A stretch of 64,000 nt of DNA from Cephalotus follicularis (GCA_001972305.1 BDDD01000706.1:171842-235841); one strand, 5' to 3'. Shown: positions 1 to 11,628, numbered from the stretch's first letter. The notes: generated by a model not told the origin, from the letters alone. Made by a program: numbers and translations.

Positions 1-18
1 CCCCACTTACCAGACCAA

Positions 19-2297
19 CTAACTCGAGGCTTCTATTTTTTGAACCCCTAAGTGCTTTGCAATCGTCAGCCCAACGATTAGAGCTTCCCACTCGGCTTCG
101 TTATTTGTGGCCTTGAATCCGAATCTCAGAACATACTCCAAGGTCCACCCATCTGGACAAGTTAACACCAATCCTGCTCCACTTCCAGAGACGCAGGATG
201 AGCCGTCCACGGATAACTTCCATAACCCCTTCTCTTCTTCAAAGGTATCTTCTTCCATACACTCCGTAAGTGTATGATCTCCTACAAAATCGGCAAAGAC
301 CTGAGATTTTATTGCTGGTCTAGCTTCAAACTTCACGTCATACTCGTCCAACTCGACTGACCACTTGATCAACCTGCCTGAGATGTCTGGCTTTGCTAGG
401 ACTTGTCTTAGTGGTTGGTCGGACATGACCTTGATGGTATGGGCTTGAAAGTATGGCCTCAACTTCCTTGCTGCTATAATAAGAGCATAAGCAAATTTTG
501 CAACTTCAGGATACCTCCCCTCAGCATCATTCAAAGCCTTGCTGATGTAGTATACTGGCCTTTGAACTTTCTCCTCTTCCCTGACAAGCACTGCACTCAC
601 TGCGTCCGTTGTTACCGTAAGGTACAAATACAAGTCTTCCCCATCCTTAGGTTTTGATATCAGACGAGGGGAAGCCAGGTACTCCTTCAACTTGTCAAAG
701 ACTGTTTGACATTCATCCAACCAAGAAAATCCTTTGGGATCTCTCATTACTTTGAAAAAAGGAAGGCATTTCTCCACTGACTTTGAGACGAACCTGCTCA
801 GGGCTGCTATTCTGCCATTAAGTTTCTGTATATCCCTGATTGTCTGAGGAGGCCTCATGCTCTGAACAGCTAAAATTTTCTCTAGGTTGGCCTCTATTCC
901 TCTTCTTGAGACCATGAACCCGAGGAACTTGCCTGAGGTGACCCCAAAAGTGCACTTCGAACTCAACACCTCAAAAGTTTCCTCCAAGTCTTTAATATGG
1001 GGTTGACGAGCATATCGTCAATGTAGACCTCCATATTTCTCCCAATATGAGGTTCAAAGATCTTGTTGACCAATCGTTGGTAGGTTGCCCCAGCATTCTT
1101 TAATCCGAAGGGCATGACTTTGTAACAATACATGCCCCTGTCAGTAATGAAAGATGTCTCGTTCTCGTCGGGCCCATACATGGGGATTTGATTGTAACCC
1201 GAGTATGCGTCCAAGAAGCTTAGCATTTTGTAACTCGAGGTCGCATCCACCAACTGATCAATCTTTGGGAGAGGGAAGTGATCCTTCAGACAAACTTTGT
1301 GGAGGTCAGTGAAATCAATACACATCCTCCATTTGCCATTTGCCTTCTTGACTAGGACCGGGTTCGCCAGCCAGTCAGAATAGTGCATTTCCCTGATGAA
1401 CCTCACTTGCAATAACTTGCTCACCTCCTCAGCTATTACCCGTTGCCTCTCGGGAGAAAAGTTCCTTTTCTTCTGCTTGGTCGGAGGCCTCATAGGATCC
1501 ACACTTAGCTTGTGCACCATCACCTCTGGGATGATCCCAGGGACCTCATCTCCAGACCAAGCAAACACATCTTTATTATTTCTGAGGAACGCTATAAGTT
1601 CCCCTTTCTCCACCTCTCCAAGTTGTGAGCCGACTTGGATAATCTTTTCTTCATTGCCCTCCTCTAGGGGCACTTGCACAACTTCTTCAACAGGCTGTAG
1701 ACGCTCGGGCTCCATATCTTCTCTGAGCTCCACATTTGCAATGGGAAGTACTTTTTCCTTCCCTTTATCTATTATGACAGTTTTGTAGCACTTCCTTGCC
1801 ACCTGTTGATCTCCTCGGATTTCCCCCAAGCCAAACCTTGTTGGGAATTTTATCAATAAGTGTCTCGTAGACACTATCGCCTCCATTAAATTTAGTCCTG
1901 GGTGCCCGACTATGGAATTGTACGGGCTTGGTGTGTCCACCACCAGGAATGTCATCTGCACATGGGTCTGACATGGGGCTGTGCCTGCAACCACAGACAG
2001 GTCGATGGATCCCAGATAATGGACCATCTCTCCTGAAAAGCCCACCAATGGGGTTTTCACGGGCCTGAGCTAGTCGGTCCGTATCCTCAATTGAGCAAAT
2101 GCATGCTTGTACAGGATATCCGCCGAGCTCCCGCTTTCAATAAGAATCCTCTTCATAGTGAAAAGTCCCATCTGAAGAGTCACCACCACTAGATCATCAT
2201 GAGGGAGACATACTCCCTCGTAGTCCACCGCGGAGAAGGATATCACCTCCTCATGTCCACCAGTCTTCAACCTTTTGCTATGCAGATACTGTTGCAC
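19..2297 (-). pseudogene. Gypsy-1 pol region: protease, RT, RNase H, archaeal-type RNase H
   Basis: Pol would copy RNA into DNA and remove the RNA template. Reading on the minus strand, a protease-like block (2297 to about 1870; SADILYKHAFAQLRI, then GHPGLNLMEAIVSTRHL) is followed by reverse transcriptase (about 1790-963; KWRMCIDFTDL, FLDAYSGYNQIPMYGPDE, VMPFGLKNAGATYQ and the catalytic YIDDML). The next block (987-19) has a Gypsy RNase H, the connection sequence and a second RNase H (LSVDGSS, ATNNEAEWEALIVGL) of the archaeal type that marks the Tat lineage. The integrase is beyond the window edge. Confidence 0.88.
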
Positions 2298-2558
2298 GCA
2301 AAGGTTTGTCTTACATAGGCCTTTTTGAAACCTATTATGGTCGCCAAAAGACGCGACCCCTCCATAGATAGTGTGGATGACACATCTGGGCTGCTGCTCG
2401 TCGGGTTGTTATGGAGCTTCCTCTCTGCACTTCCTCATTTCCTGAGGAGCATTCCTGTCAACATACTTGCACATATGACCTTTATGAATCAGGTCCTCAA
2501 TCTGATTCTTCAAATTTCTGCACTCCTCGATATCGTGGCCGTGGTCACGATGGTACCA

Positions 2559-4097
2559 TCAATATTTATCAGAGTCCCTCTTCTCTGGCGCTGATCTCAA
2601 TGGTGCTGGCCATTGAATCGGGACCTTGTCCTTCTCAATTGAAAGTATTCTGGTGCGAGTCTCCAAAAGGGGAGCATAGTTGTTGTAGCTTGGAATTGGT
2701 GTTTCCCTTTTTAGGGATTCCTCCCTTTTGGTAAGCTTGTGCCTGAGGTCATCCTTGCGCAGGTCTAACCTCTCCTTCCTCTTCTCCTTTTTCGCGGGAG
2801 CACCTCGTGAGTGCTCTCCTCTCTCCGCCTGATGACCCGACCAAGAAGTTTTTTGCTTCCTAGCGGCCATCGCCTCCTCAGCATTAACATATTTCTCTGC
2901 TCTCCTCAGCAGGTCTGCCATATCCACCGCGGGCTTCTTCATCAAAGAGAAGGTGAAGGGGGAATTGTCCTTCAATCCACTATTTAGAGCTGCTAGAGCG
3001 AAGGACGGCTCTAGGTCTTTCATAATAAGAGACTCCTTGTTAAACCTGGTGAGGTAGTCTCTCAGTGATTCATCTTTCCCTTGCACCACATTGATCAGAT
3101 GTGAAGAGTTTCTCCCCTGCGTGGTGCTATTGAGGAACTTGACAACAAAGAGTTTCGTAAAGTGCTTGAAATTCGCCATCGATCCCTCGGGTAGGGTGGA
3201 ATACCACGATTAGGCAGCTCCAGCCAGTGTTTCCAGGAATCCTTGGCAAAGAATGGCGTCCGAGGCTCGGTGCACCAACATAACCTGAGTGTAGTAGCGC
3301 ACGTGCTGAATTGGATCCAAGGACCCATCGTACTCCTTGAGACTCGGGAACCGGGATCCCCTAGGGATATGCTCCTTCATAATGTCGGATGTAAAAGGAG
3401 TTGCACTGATGTTCCGTACCTCGGGCAGGTACCATTTTGACTGCTCGGCTCCTCGGAGCCTTCTCTCCATCTCTGCAAGCCTTCTGTTCATTGCTTGCTC
3501 AACATCCTCTATGTTCCTAGTCATACTAGAAACATGTGATTGTCCAGCCAAAGTGGCTGAATGTGCTGACCTACTCCCACTCACTATCTCAGTCCTGTGC
3601 GAAGCATTGGAGCGCTCTCGGGTCTCCTCGGTGCCCGCAGGGCGATCCACTTCCTTTGGATCCTGCTCATGTTGCTGGGGTCGAGGATCGTTGCTATGAT
3701 CCCTGGCAGTTGAGGACTCTGCCCTCAGAGATGTATTAATCTCTGGTTTCCTCCTCAAGGGTGTATCAACCCCTGACCGCCTTGGGGGGAGCATGCCCCT
3801 CCTCGGCAGGTTTCGCCTCTGCCCTCAGGGGCGTTGGTTCTCTTGGGCCAGCCTGCTCGGACCGGATTGTTCTCGGAAGATTGGTCGGGCGAGTCCAACC
3901 TGATATTGGTTGGCCAGATTGGTTGCTAACAAGTTCTTAAGGCGCTCCATTCCTTGGAGGAGCTGACTGAATTGCTCCACGATGATGGGAGCTTGCTCTG
4001 TGGCTACAACCTGGCCAGTGGCAGGTGGTTGGTTTCCAGTGGCGGCCTGGCTGCCATTGGCCATTGAGTGGTTGTTGCTGTTTTTTCTCGGAAGCAT
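2559..4097 (-). pseudogene. Gypsy-1 gag region
   Basis: Gag would form the virus-like particle. The probable start at 4097 begins MLPRKNSNNHSMANGS, a Gln/Pro-rich N terminus. Then come Arg/Glu-rich blocks and the plant retrotransposon gag core (3210-3794 and 2559-3179), with motifs such as IQHVRYYTQVMLVH, GKDESLRDYLTRFNKE and ALAALNSGLKD that recur in Gypsy-2 and Gypsy-3. The region is split into separate frames, as expected of a fossil. Confidence 0.85.
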
Positions 4098-4142
4098 GAC
4101 TCTTAATAGCTTTTTTCCGCGTTTCCCACTAACAGCGCCAAA

Positions 4143-4719
4143 TGTTGATGCAAAAATCCTCTCCTCAACAGTCCCTTACGTGGAAGGGTTTGATTTGTTA
4201 GGAGAAATGCTTGATTGCTCCGAGAAGTGGTGTTTGATTGATCTCTCTGCACCGAATGAACAAACTGACTGTAGGTCTAGGAGGGTTTTCTCCCGGGGAC
4301 ACTCCAATGCTTAAATCAGTTAATGGCAGAGAAGAGAATAACAGGGTGCTTTAGTGTGTAAAAATGATTGACCATGTAAAGTCTTTGATTATGGTATTTA
4401 TAGAGATTATTTGTAACTATCTTTGCTCAATTTGGAAGTGGTTTGTGTTCCCCTAAGGAAATGCCAAGGATCTCGGGATTTCCCTGATTCTCCACCAGAT
4501 TTGGCGCCCCCTGGAATGTAGGCTGATTTTGCGGACTTATTCCATTATGGGGGAAGAGGTCCTCTGGGAAACAATCTAGGATCTCGCATGTTTCCTTATT
4601 TGGCACTGAGGCATTTCCTTGGACTGCTATCCACTCAAATTTTAAATCCTTTGTACACGTGGCAGTGGCTGCAGAGGATGCGTGGTGCACTGAATATTGG
4701 TAGATTTTTTCCCTCATCA
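4143..4719 (-). repeat. 5' LTR of Gypsy-1
   Basis: The plus strand reads TGTTGATGCAAAAATCC at the left and CCCTCATCA at the right, so the LTR has TG...CA ends and is 577 bp long. The left border next to GGCGC and the right border both align with the 497 bp LTRs of Gypsy-3. A TATA-like CTCTATAAATA lies on the minus strand at about 4395-4405. The first half resembles the other Tat LTRs; the second half (about 4480-4700) is different, suggesting a distinct subfamily. Confidence 0.85.
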
Positions 4720-4960
4720 AGTGGAATGCTGATTCCATCTATTAAAAAAATGGAATTACCTTTCCATCTGAACGTGAAATGAGGGCCAATTTTTTGAATG
4801 AACCATTATTCATTCTTTTGGCTTTATTATAATACTAAACAAAAGCAAACAAATTAATAATGAAAAGTTCTATTCCATTCTATACAATTATTATCTACCA
4901 CATATCACCTTAGTTCAACTTCACATCTTGTTGCAAAATTGTTTAGATTAACTTTTTAAC
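4720..4960. other. AT-rich DNA without a gene
   Basis: This stretch holds no ORF of note. It starts with GGAATGCTGATTCC and ends near TTCTATTCCATTCTATAC, so the two edges carry loosely similar GGAAT words in opposite orientation. That is compatible with a small MITE next to the Gypsy-1 LTR, but no target duplication is visible. Confidence 0.3.
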
Positions 4961-6355
4961 AGACTTGACAAAATTTACCCAAATCCGCGAGTACCCGCAA
5001 GTACTCGTAATTTTTACGGGTAATGGGTTAAGGTTTTTGTACCAATTAAAAAACGGGTATGTTTTACCCATTACCTAACGGGTACACCCATTTACACCCA
5101 ACCCGTGGGTATCCGTAATTTTATCTCTATGTATATAAAAAATTAGGTTTTTAAATTTCAATACTCTCTGTTTACCTCATATACCAATATGACAATATAC
5201 CATTACCACGTTACCACATACACCTAAAGGTTCTAAACCTTTTGACTTTTGTTACCACTCAGTACTCACCAGCAAAAAAAAAAACAACTTAGGTTTTCAC
5301 TGTAAAAAAACATGGTTCCTTCTCCACCCACCTCCCACCCCCATCAATAGTTGAGTTCAACAAAATCAACACGCGCAAAAACCTAATTAAAACCCAACAT
5401 CTAATTAAAACCCAAAAACCTCAAACACAGAAATTAGGGTTTTACAAAACGCTCTCTTCCTCTCATCTCACCTAGCGTCTTCTCCTCTGTCCACCAACAA
5501 CCTCTGGCTCCAGCGATCTTGATGACGACAACAACGGGAAGCTTCTCTTTTTTGTGTACATTCCTACTACATACTTGTATTCCTAAATAATTGCATCTTT
5601 GTTGTCGATTTTTTTTGTTCGGCTAAAAAATTTGGAGTGTTAATTATGGCTGACATAAGATTTAGGTAACAATGCATCAGATAAAAATGACGGGGATAAG
5701 ATTTAACTAGTAATGCATATCTACTGCATTTAGGCTTTTTTTTTCTTTTTAATTTTTTTGTGTTTATGTTTTCACTTATCTAAAATTATATTGTTTTATC
5801 TTTTCACTTATTTTCATCTTTTGTTTTACTTAAATTATATTGTTGGTTTTGTCAATTTACCTGTCAAGAAGCAAAAAGTTATGGTTTTTATTAATGGATT
5901 TTTGTTAATTTATAGCATTTCTATCACTCTGTGAGACTGTGACTGTGACTTATTTTGTCATTCAAATCTGTGACTCATTCAAAAAGTCATCATATTGTTG
6001 TGACTCATTCAAATATGTTTTTTTAATTGTTTCCAGCCAATTTCTCTTTTTGGATTCTGATATGGCTTCTTCAATTGATCAAAACATTGACAAGTGTGAT
6101 GAAATAAATTTGGAGGCATCCGATAGTGAGGCCGTGCCACCTTGTCCTGATGATGGTGGTACTTCAAATACTACTAGTAACAAATGTTCACACACTGATA
6201 TATGGTTGCATTTTGATAAATATGTTGATCTTGCTAGTGGAAAAAACAGGGCAAAGTGTAATCATTGTAAAACTAAAAATTATGCTATTGGTGATGGCAG
6301 TAGTACACATGGAACGTCAAATTTGAAAAAACATATTGCTGCATGCCCTGTTTTG
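4961..6355 (+). mobile_element. hAT-type DNA transposon, 5' part only
   Basis: Between about 4980 and 5115 the sequence is crowded with ACCCG/CGGGT words in both orientations, the kind of subterminal repeat many plant hAT elements have at their ends. A CT-rich, untranslated-leader-like stretch follows (about 5440-5570), then an intron-like AT-rich run, and then an exon with a BED zinc finger. No clear terminal inverted repeat or 8 bp target duplication is visible. The element stops at about 6355, where Sirevirus sequence begins, so the catalytic domain and 3' end are missing. Confidence 0.55.
6062..6355 (+). pseudogene. hAT transposase N-terminal fragment with BED zinc finger
   Basis: From the ATG at 6062 the frame begins MASSIDQNIDKCDE, is acidic for about 40 codons, then shows a BED finger: WLHFDKYVDLASG, AKCNHCKTKNYAIG, HGTSNLKKHIAAC. 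The C-x2-C and H-x4-C pairs and the GTSNLKKH signature are typical of Ac/hAT transposases, where the finger binds the subterminal repeats. The frame runs on to 6418 but loses hAT character at about 6355. The RNase H-like catalytic core and dimerisation domain are absent, so this cannot be an active transposase. An upstream TTTCCAG just before the exon could be a splice acceptor, with translation starting in exon 2. Confidence 0.75.
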
Positions 6356-6753
6356 AATTCAAGAAGCACAAAAGGCTTGGGACTTGGATTTCTAGAGATG
6401 AAGATTCAAATAGGGTAATTGGGGAAGAAGAAGGAGGAGGAGGAGAAGAAATACAAGGTGAAGAAGAAAGGGCTCTGCGAGTTGACCCCGTTCTGAGTGT
6501 TAACTTTCCAAGTAATCATTTTGAAGAAATTATGCGACCAATCAAAGGTTTAGAAATGGGGATTCAATGGGTTGAGTGGAGGCAAAAGATATTAGAGAGA
6601 AAGCTAGTTGCGAAAGGAGTTATTGAAGACGAGGGCATCACATCTTCCTCAAGTCAAGAAGACCAAGCTAACCAAAGAGAAGAAGAAGGAGACACCGATG
6701 AAATGGGCGATATTGATGGAGACAATGATGCGGATGCCGATATGGATGTTTAA
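6356..6753 (+). pseudogene. Sire-A extra ORF, C-terminal remnant
   Basis: The frame encodes a Glu/Gly-rich stretch, then NFPSNHFEEIMRPIKGLEMG, a short charged helix-like segment and a very acidic tail (DTDEMGDIDGDNDADADMDV). Position (just before the polypurine tracts and LTR) and the acidic GD-rich end match the extra ORF of Sire-B, although residue identity is low. Function is unknown. Such ORFs have been called envelope-like or putative plant transposon proteins without proof. Confidence 0.5.
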
Positions 6754-6954
6754 GCATTAGTTTTTCGTGTCATCATTCATTTTTCAATTCAAAGACTTTG
6801 ATGTTTTGTAATTTGTTATGATTTGAACTCATTTTGTAATTTGAGAACTATGATGCTTTGTAAGTTATGTTTGATGATATGCTTTATGGAAACATTGAAT
6901 CATTTGATGATATATATTATGATTCACAATTATTATTTTTCTTACCTTTTTGAT

Positions 6955-7190
6955 GTTATAAAAAAATGGGGAGAATAGTAAAGGGGAGAATGGTGAGTTG
7001 AAAAGTTGAAAAATGATACATAATCTTTGTCATACTAAGGGGGAGTATGCAAAGTAACTCTTGTCATATTAAGGGGGAGTTAGTATTTTACAATCGTTAT
7101 AATTCCAACTTATAAATTGTTAATACTTTCTTATGTTTTCAACATATCCAAAATGTAGCAAATTTTTATCATCATCAAAAATGGGGAGAT
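6955..7190 (+). promoter_or_regulatory. Multiple polypurine tracts upstream of the Sire-A LTR
   Basis: The repeated purine motifs are AAAAATGGGGAGAATAG, AAAGGGGAGAATGG, AAGGGGGAGTATG, AAGGGGGAGTTAG and finally AAAATGGGGAGAT directly against the LTR start at 7191. The last is the expected primer for plus-strand DNA synthesis. Multiple conserved tracts are a reported Sirevirus hallmark. Confidence 0.75.
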
Positions 7191-8250
7191 TGTTGACATT
7201 TATGTCTCAATCTGAATTTTGATGATAACATATCTACATCTAACATCGTTTCTTTTTGTGCAAGAAAATTTAAACTCCGAAAAGCAAAATAAAGGTATAA
7301 AAATAGGGCAAAGTGTCGATGGTATGTATGGAAGCATCAGTGCTTAAGGGGTAAACCGTTGAAGGAATCACTCAAAGCATTAGCGGTCTAGTACAGAAGG
7401 TTTAAGCCTTTAACAAATTGCTCAAAGCGTTGACAGTATGAAGCAAGCGTCAACGCTTAGAAAACCTATGAAGGTTGTGTGCAAAGCATCAACAGTTGAA
7501 GTGTTTAAAGCTAAGGAGAAATTGCTCAAAGCGTCGACGGTCATAGGAAAGCGTCATTGCTTAAGACCAAGGCGCCAACGCTTAAGGAGCACATATCAGT
7601 GCTTTATTCCAGAGACTTATAAAATCCTTTGACTGACTCAAAGAGGCGACGTTCTGGAGAAATCGTCAGTGCTTTCAGGAAAAACGTCGATATCAATTGA
7701 AAAGCTTCAGCGGTTTAAGCAGAAATTTTCAAATTCAAACTCACAATGGTCACCTAAGCGTCGACGCTTAGAACAATACCGTCGACACTTGGCACGTGGG
7801 AAGCAATTACTGGACTACTTTTTCAGGGCCATTTTAACCCAACAAGTCCCAAGGCAAAACCAACGGCTCTATTGCTTCTCCAACGGCTACAAACTGAAGA
7901 AAACTATAAATAGAGGCCAAGAACAAGATCAAATAAAGGAAGAACATCAAGAGCAACTTACAAATTCATATCAAAGATATTTTCAAGTGTCTTATTGTTT
8001 ATATTGTGAACATATTTGAGAGCCTTCACTTGCGAAATTACTTAGCTATATTCAACCTTTGAGAGGTCATTTCAAACACAAAAAACATCATTGTAATCTT
8101 TTGATTGTAATAGGGGAGTGAACCCAAAATTGTAAGTGATTGAGGTCAATCACAAAGAAGTGTAAAGGCGTGCCAAATAGATCCTGAAAATATATTCCGA
8201 AAATAGTGGAAACTCAATGAGGTCCTTGGGAAAAGTGGATGTAGGCAAGA
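7191..8250 (+). repeat. Sire-A 3' LTR, truncated at its end
   Basis: It starts TGTTGACATTTATGTCTC right after the polypurine tract and aligns with the Sire-B LTRs. Between 7310 and 7800 it holds many short related words (GCGTCGACGG, GCGTCGACGCTTAG, GCGTCAACGCTTAG, CCGTCGACACTTGG), a degenerate array around GTCGAC. A TATA box at 7904-7913 is followed by a conserved TTGTAAGTGATTGAGGTCAA block (about 8130). The LTR stops at about 8250 without a CA end, joined to Copia sequence. Confidence 0.75.
7904..7913 (+). promoter_or_regulatory. TATA box of the Sire-A LTR
   Basis: CTATAAATAG followed by AGGCC. The same ATAAATAGAGGC context is found in the Sirevirus LTR piece at 61697-61706 on the other strand, so it is conserved between copies and probably marks the U3/R border. 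Confidence 0.6.
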
Positions 8251-8637
8251 GAGTCAGGTGAACAACCCCATTACCCATCAGCTAAGGTAACACTAGGAGT
8301 GGAAGATGTGGTGGTTGGTAGTTTAAGAAATAAAATTACTTGAATCTTCGGTCATATGACCGGACGCACTAGAATCAAGGATCCAAGGAGAAGTAGTGGA
8401 CAAACATGCAGAGGCATTTCCTACAGTCTGAACAAAAGTAGTTGTGAAGGAAGAAGGTGCTTTGAGTAGGCAACTTATACTATAAAAATGCTACATATTG
8501 CTCATTACTCAAACTAACCGTCTTCTCTTCAAATGTCATGGGCATAGACGAAGAGGAGTGAGTTTTAGAAAAAGTGGTAACTGCATTGGCATACTTAGGT
8601 TGAGTTGGCTAACCATAAAGTTTTCAACAATTCTTCT

Positions 8638-9476
8638 TCACATGACCGGTTTCTCTATAGTGATAACAAATCGGAGGTTCGAACCATCACCAAGAGGTGG
8701 ATATCCACCACCTCTTGTGCCATGCCCACCACCTCGTGGACTACTATAACCACCACCACGGCTTCCTCGAGAATCATCAAAGGAACCACAACCAGTTCCT
8801 CTTCCAGAACGGACAACAAGGGCGTTACTTTCTTTAGTATCACTAGAAGTAACAACACTAGAAGTAACAAGACGAGAAGTGTTGTGAGAGAGTCTCATCA
8901 GACGAGAAAATGCATCAACAAGTGTGGGCACTATAGAACCTCCCAACACTTAAATCCCTTAAACTTGGGACCCATAGAACTCAAAAAGACTCATTACGGC
9001 CAGTTCCTCACGTTGTTCCTGCATCTTTGGTATATCAACAATAATTGGAAGCAAAGCATTTAACTCTTCATACATAAGCTGGTAATATGCTAAATAATCA
9101 GCCAAAGGATGGTCCCCACAAGTTACACAATAGAAGTCCTGAGATAAAGCAAAATTTTGAGAAATATTGCCTCTGCCAGAATACAGAACAGCTAAATAGT
9201 CCCACAATTCTTGCACTATATTTTGATAGGCCACAAGACTCAACACTTGAGGTTCCATTGCATCCAACATTTGTCCCAGTATTTGAGCATCTCTACATTC
9301 CAATAAATCATCAGATATCTCTTCAAGTTTGTCAACCAACAATAGCCAACCTTACCAGCTATTGCCATTGCTGATAATTTTCAACCCCCCTCTTACTTGA
9401 GGTTGGTCAAATGACTCGTAGAGGAAAATACTTAAGTAACCATCCCAAAACCACCATTTGTTTTATTATTTTCCAT
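8638..9476 (-). pseudogene. Copia copy A gag
   Basis: The region from about 9476 down encodes the Copia gag fold: LEEISDDLLECRDAQILGQM, QELWDYLAVLYSGRG, SQDFYCVTCGDHPLADYLAYY. A Gly/Arg-rich C-terminal segment follows (SGRGTGCGSFDDSRGSRGGG). Coding is interrupted at several places. The matching region of the second copy (33832-34660) is similarly broken, so at least part of the decay may predate the duplication. Confidence 0.75.
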
Positions 9477-10061
9477 ATTCATACCCAATTAAAAATGAGA
9501 ACACACTGAACCTTTTCCCAAACCAGCTGTACACATTGCCCCAAACCAGCTATCCTCACAATCCCAAGTTGTTGTACACATTGGCCCTAGTCAATCCAAG
9601 CAAATCAAAGGTAGACACAAGCATCTGCGGGCAAGAACACCATCGGTGAGTGACATGCCATAAACCTGTCAAATCACACACTCTGAGACAACCAGAACCA
9701 TCACCTGCATGCCGATAATGCAGATCACGCCAATCTTCATCCAATCATGTCATACCCATACATCACAGTGTTAATCGTCACCATAATAACTTGTGCGACC
9801 ACCGAAGAAGACGACAACACTAGACGAGCGCTAGAGAAGGGTGGAGATGACGACCAAAGAAGAGAATCTTAAAACAAGAATGGTTCGCTAGAGTACACGA
9901 CCTGTCGGAGAGGAAGATCGGCACAGTTAGGGTTAGGTTTCTGTCCAATTGGCCAGAGGAGAGGAGAGGAAAGGCGACACTTGGGTTTTTTCGTTTCTAG
10001 ATTTTCTTTTTCGTTGTTCTGTTTTTTTTTTCTAAGAAAATCATATTAGGCTTTGATACCA

Positions 10062-10242
10062 TGTTATGATTATCGTTTCTCAAAAAATTTCATTGTATTA
10101 TTACTTAGCTGATTACATCTATATATAGGGACAAAAGACTAATCCTACTTGAGATAGGACAAGATACTAATCCTATTTAAGCTATTGGGCTAAAGCACAC
10201 TAGACATACAATCTACTAGTTCATAAAACAAGAGTTCTAACA
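10062..10242 (-). repeat. Copia copy A 5' LTR
   Basis: On the minus strand the LTR reads TGTTAGAACTCTTG at 10242 and ends ATCATAACA at 10062 (181 bp), followed by TGGTATCAAAGCC (10049-10061), which fits an initiator-Met tRNA primer site. A TATATATAG stretch lies at about 10121-10129. The copy B LTR is 209 bp and differs mainly by one extra 28 bp repeat of the GACTAATCCTACTT unit. Confidence 0.85.
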
Positions 10243-10577
10243 AATAGTACAAGATGAAAAATAAAGGAGGTTAAGGACGGTAAGAGAAAGGTCATCATGC
10301 CTAGGCCAGTCAAATAAAAGCATGTTTCACACCACTGATATGCCGTCACACAAAAAATTAAAAATGCATAAACATTGAGCCACTTTAGGATTCTTGATCT
10401 CAATCAATTATTAAATGATATGATGATTACTTCAAAGATCCCGCAATGTCTCAGAAACTAAACGAATTAATTAAATGTCAGCACTCAATCACTTTGGTGG
10501 ACGTATACAAAAGTATACATTGCCATATTAAACAACCAAGTAAAAACAGCCTTAGTAAATATCTAATCTGTACGTAC

Positions 10578-11525
10578 CTTTAAATTATCTTCCAGGATAC
10601 GAGTAAAATAATTCTGCAGCTCAGATCCTCTAAAGTAAGTCAAAATTTCCTGCCAGTCAGGAGGGTTCTGCCAAAAACAAAATTGAAGGAAAAAAATTCT
10701 AAACAGGTAAACATGAATAACCCAAGAGAAAAAGGGATAGTATCATAAAGAATCTAACATTAAACCGGCCCAGATTTGGTTTTAGTTTTCCAGCCAAAAC
10801 TTATAGGGCGGTCGACTTCCCAATACCATTTGTTCAAACCAGGCCAAGAACTTGTCCCGAACTTGGAATTGGTAACCTGCAATTGCAATTATCAACCGTA
10901 TAAAACTATAGAATACTGGAAATAACCATTTTTTTGGAAAGAACAATCATTCAATAACCTGTGCAATTTAAAGGTGTTGGGCCCATAATGATGGGTTGTG
11001 TCTTTATCCAAATCTCTTGGCAGATTAATGATTTGAATTGCTTCAAAAGGTTAGTAAATTGCGGCAAATCAAACTTAACCTAAAAAACATAGACAAGAGG
11101 AGAAGGCATGAACTTCATTTACCTTAACACAGATACCACATCCAATGCACAACTCCTCGGAGATGAAAGCAATTCTAGATGCAGGAGTAACCTCAATACA
11201 GAGTTTCCCTAGAATACATGAAACACAAACAAATATTTGAAGCCCAAAAATAGCAGTATATATACTTTTCAAACCTAAAGAGAGCCATCATAAAAAATTG
11301 AGCCAAAAACCCATGTGAGAAATAACAAAAAAAAAAAGCACTAAACCCGTCATTAAATTGACTTAAAAAAAGAGCGAATTATATTAAAAAAAGAAAAATT
11401 GGAAGAATTGAAATAGTACTGGTTCTAACAACGGGGCAACTCTTCTTGCACTCATGACGACATTTTTTAGGCTTGCATCTGTCTGAGCTCAAAATAGCTA
11501 TACGTACCAACCTCTGATCCGACAT
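10578..11525 (-). pseudogene. ABCE: ABCE family (RNase L inhibitor-like) 5' exons, copy A
   Basis: ABCE proteins are soluble iron-sulfur ATPases that split ribosomes for recycling. Five exons are visible on the minus strand: exon 1, 11525-11421 ([17 protein letters not shown], then the cysteine cluster [17 protein letters not shown]); exon 2, 11208-11123 ([22 protein letters not shown], the second Fe-S motif); exon 3, about 11047-10959 ([25 protein letters not shown]); exon 4, 10876-10766 (Walker [22 protein letters not shown]); exon 5, 10667-10578 ([18 protein letters not shown]). Introns have GT/AG edges. Exon 4 has two in-frame stops (a Gly codon changed to TGA before TNGIGKST, and a Lys codon changed to TAA after TAL), and exon 3 lacks its first codons. 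Everything downstream of exon 5 (rest of NBD1, hinge, NBD2) is missing, cut off by the Copia insertion. This is a non-functional 5' gene fragment. Confidence 0.9.
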
Positions 11526-11628
11526 CTCCTCTCTTTTTACCTTTCTATTGCCAATAAAAAATATCAACAAACCACCCCACGCCCCAAAAAGAAAAATATT
11601 CTAGATGCAACACAACACAATCGCAATA

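Larger units (their letters stand above)
1..4719 (-). mobile_element. Gypsy-1: Ty3/Gypsy LTR retrotransposon, Tat-type, partial
   Basis: A minus-strand element running from its 5' LTR (4143-4719) through gag, protease, reverse transcriptase, RNase H and a second, archaeal-type RNase H, where the window edge cuts it. Two RNase H domains in tandem are known from the plant Tat lineage. A primer-binding-like GGCGC sequence lies just inside the LTR. The integrase, any antisense ORF and the 3' LTR lie outside the window, so the left target-site copy cannot be seen; the right flank would be AGTGG. The coding region is broken at several places (about five in the visible part). The element is closely related to Gypsy-2 and Gypsy-3 in this window. 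Confidence 0.9.
6356..8250 (+). mobile_element. Sire-A: Sirevirus-type Copia element, 3' end only
   Basis: Only the end of the extra ORF, the 3' untranslated region with repeated polypurine tracts, and an LTR are present. The order and sequence match Sire-B (28166-30621). Known of Sireviruses: an additional ORF after pol, and several polypurine tracts before the 3' LTR. The left edge is fused to hAT sequence and the right edge to the Copia element at about 8250, so both ends are rearrangement joins and not insertion borders. Gag and pol are absent. Confidence 0.75.
8251..10242 (-). mobile_element. Copia element, copy A, 5' part only
   Basis: A minus-strand Copia fragment with 5' LTR (10062-10242), primer binding site, untranslated leader (about 9477-10048) and gag. 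It is truncated at 8250 in the region between gag and integrase. It is the duplicate of the fuller copy at 25233-35442. The 5' LTR lies 335 bp from ABCE exon 5, inside what would be the next ABCE intron. It is broken in several places and cannot function. Confidence 0.8.

Noticed and set aside
4720-4900. Complete MITE next to Gypsy-1
   Set aside because: The GGAAT words at the edges are suggestive, but I could not find matching terminal inverted repeats or a target duplication, so it is listed only as AT-rich DNA.
10243-10577. Further ABCE exons between the Copia LTR and exon 5
   Set aside because: Read on the minus strand, this stretch shows intron-like AT-rich sequence and none of the expected following ABCE residues.
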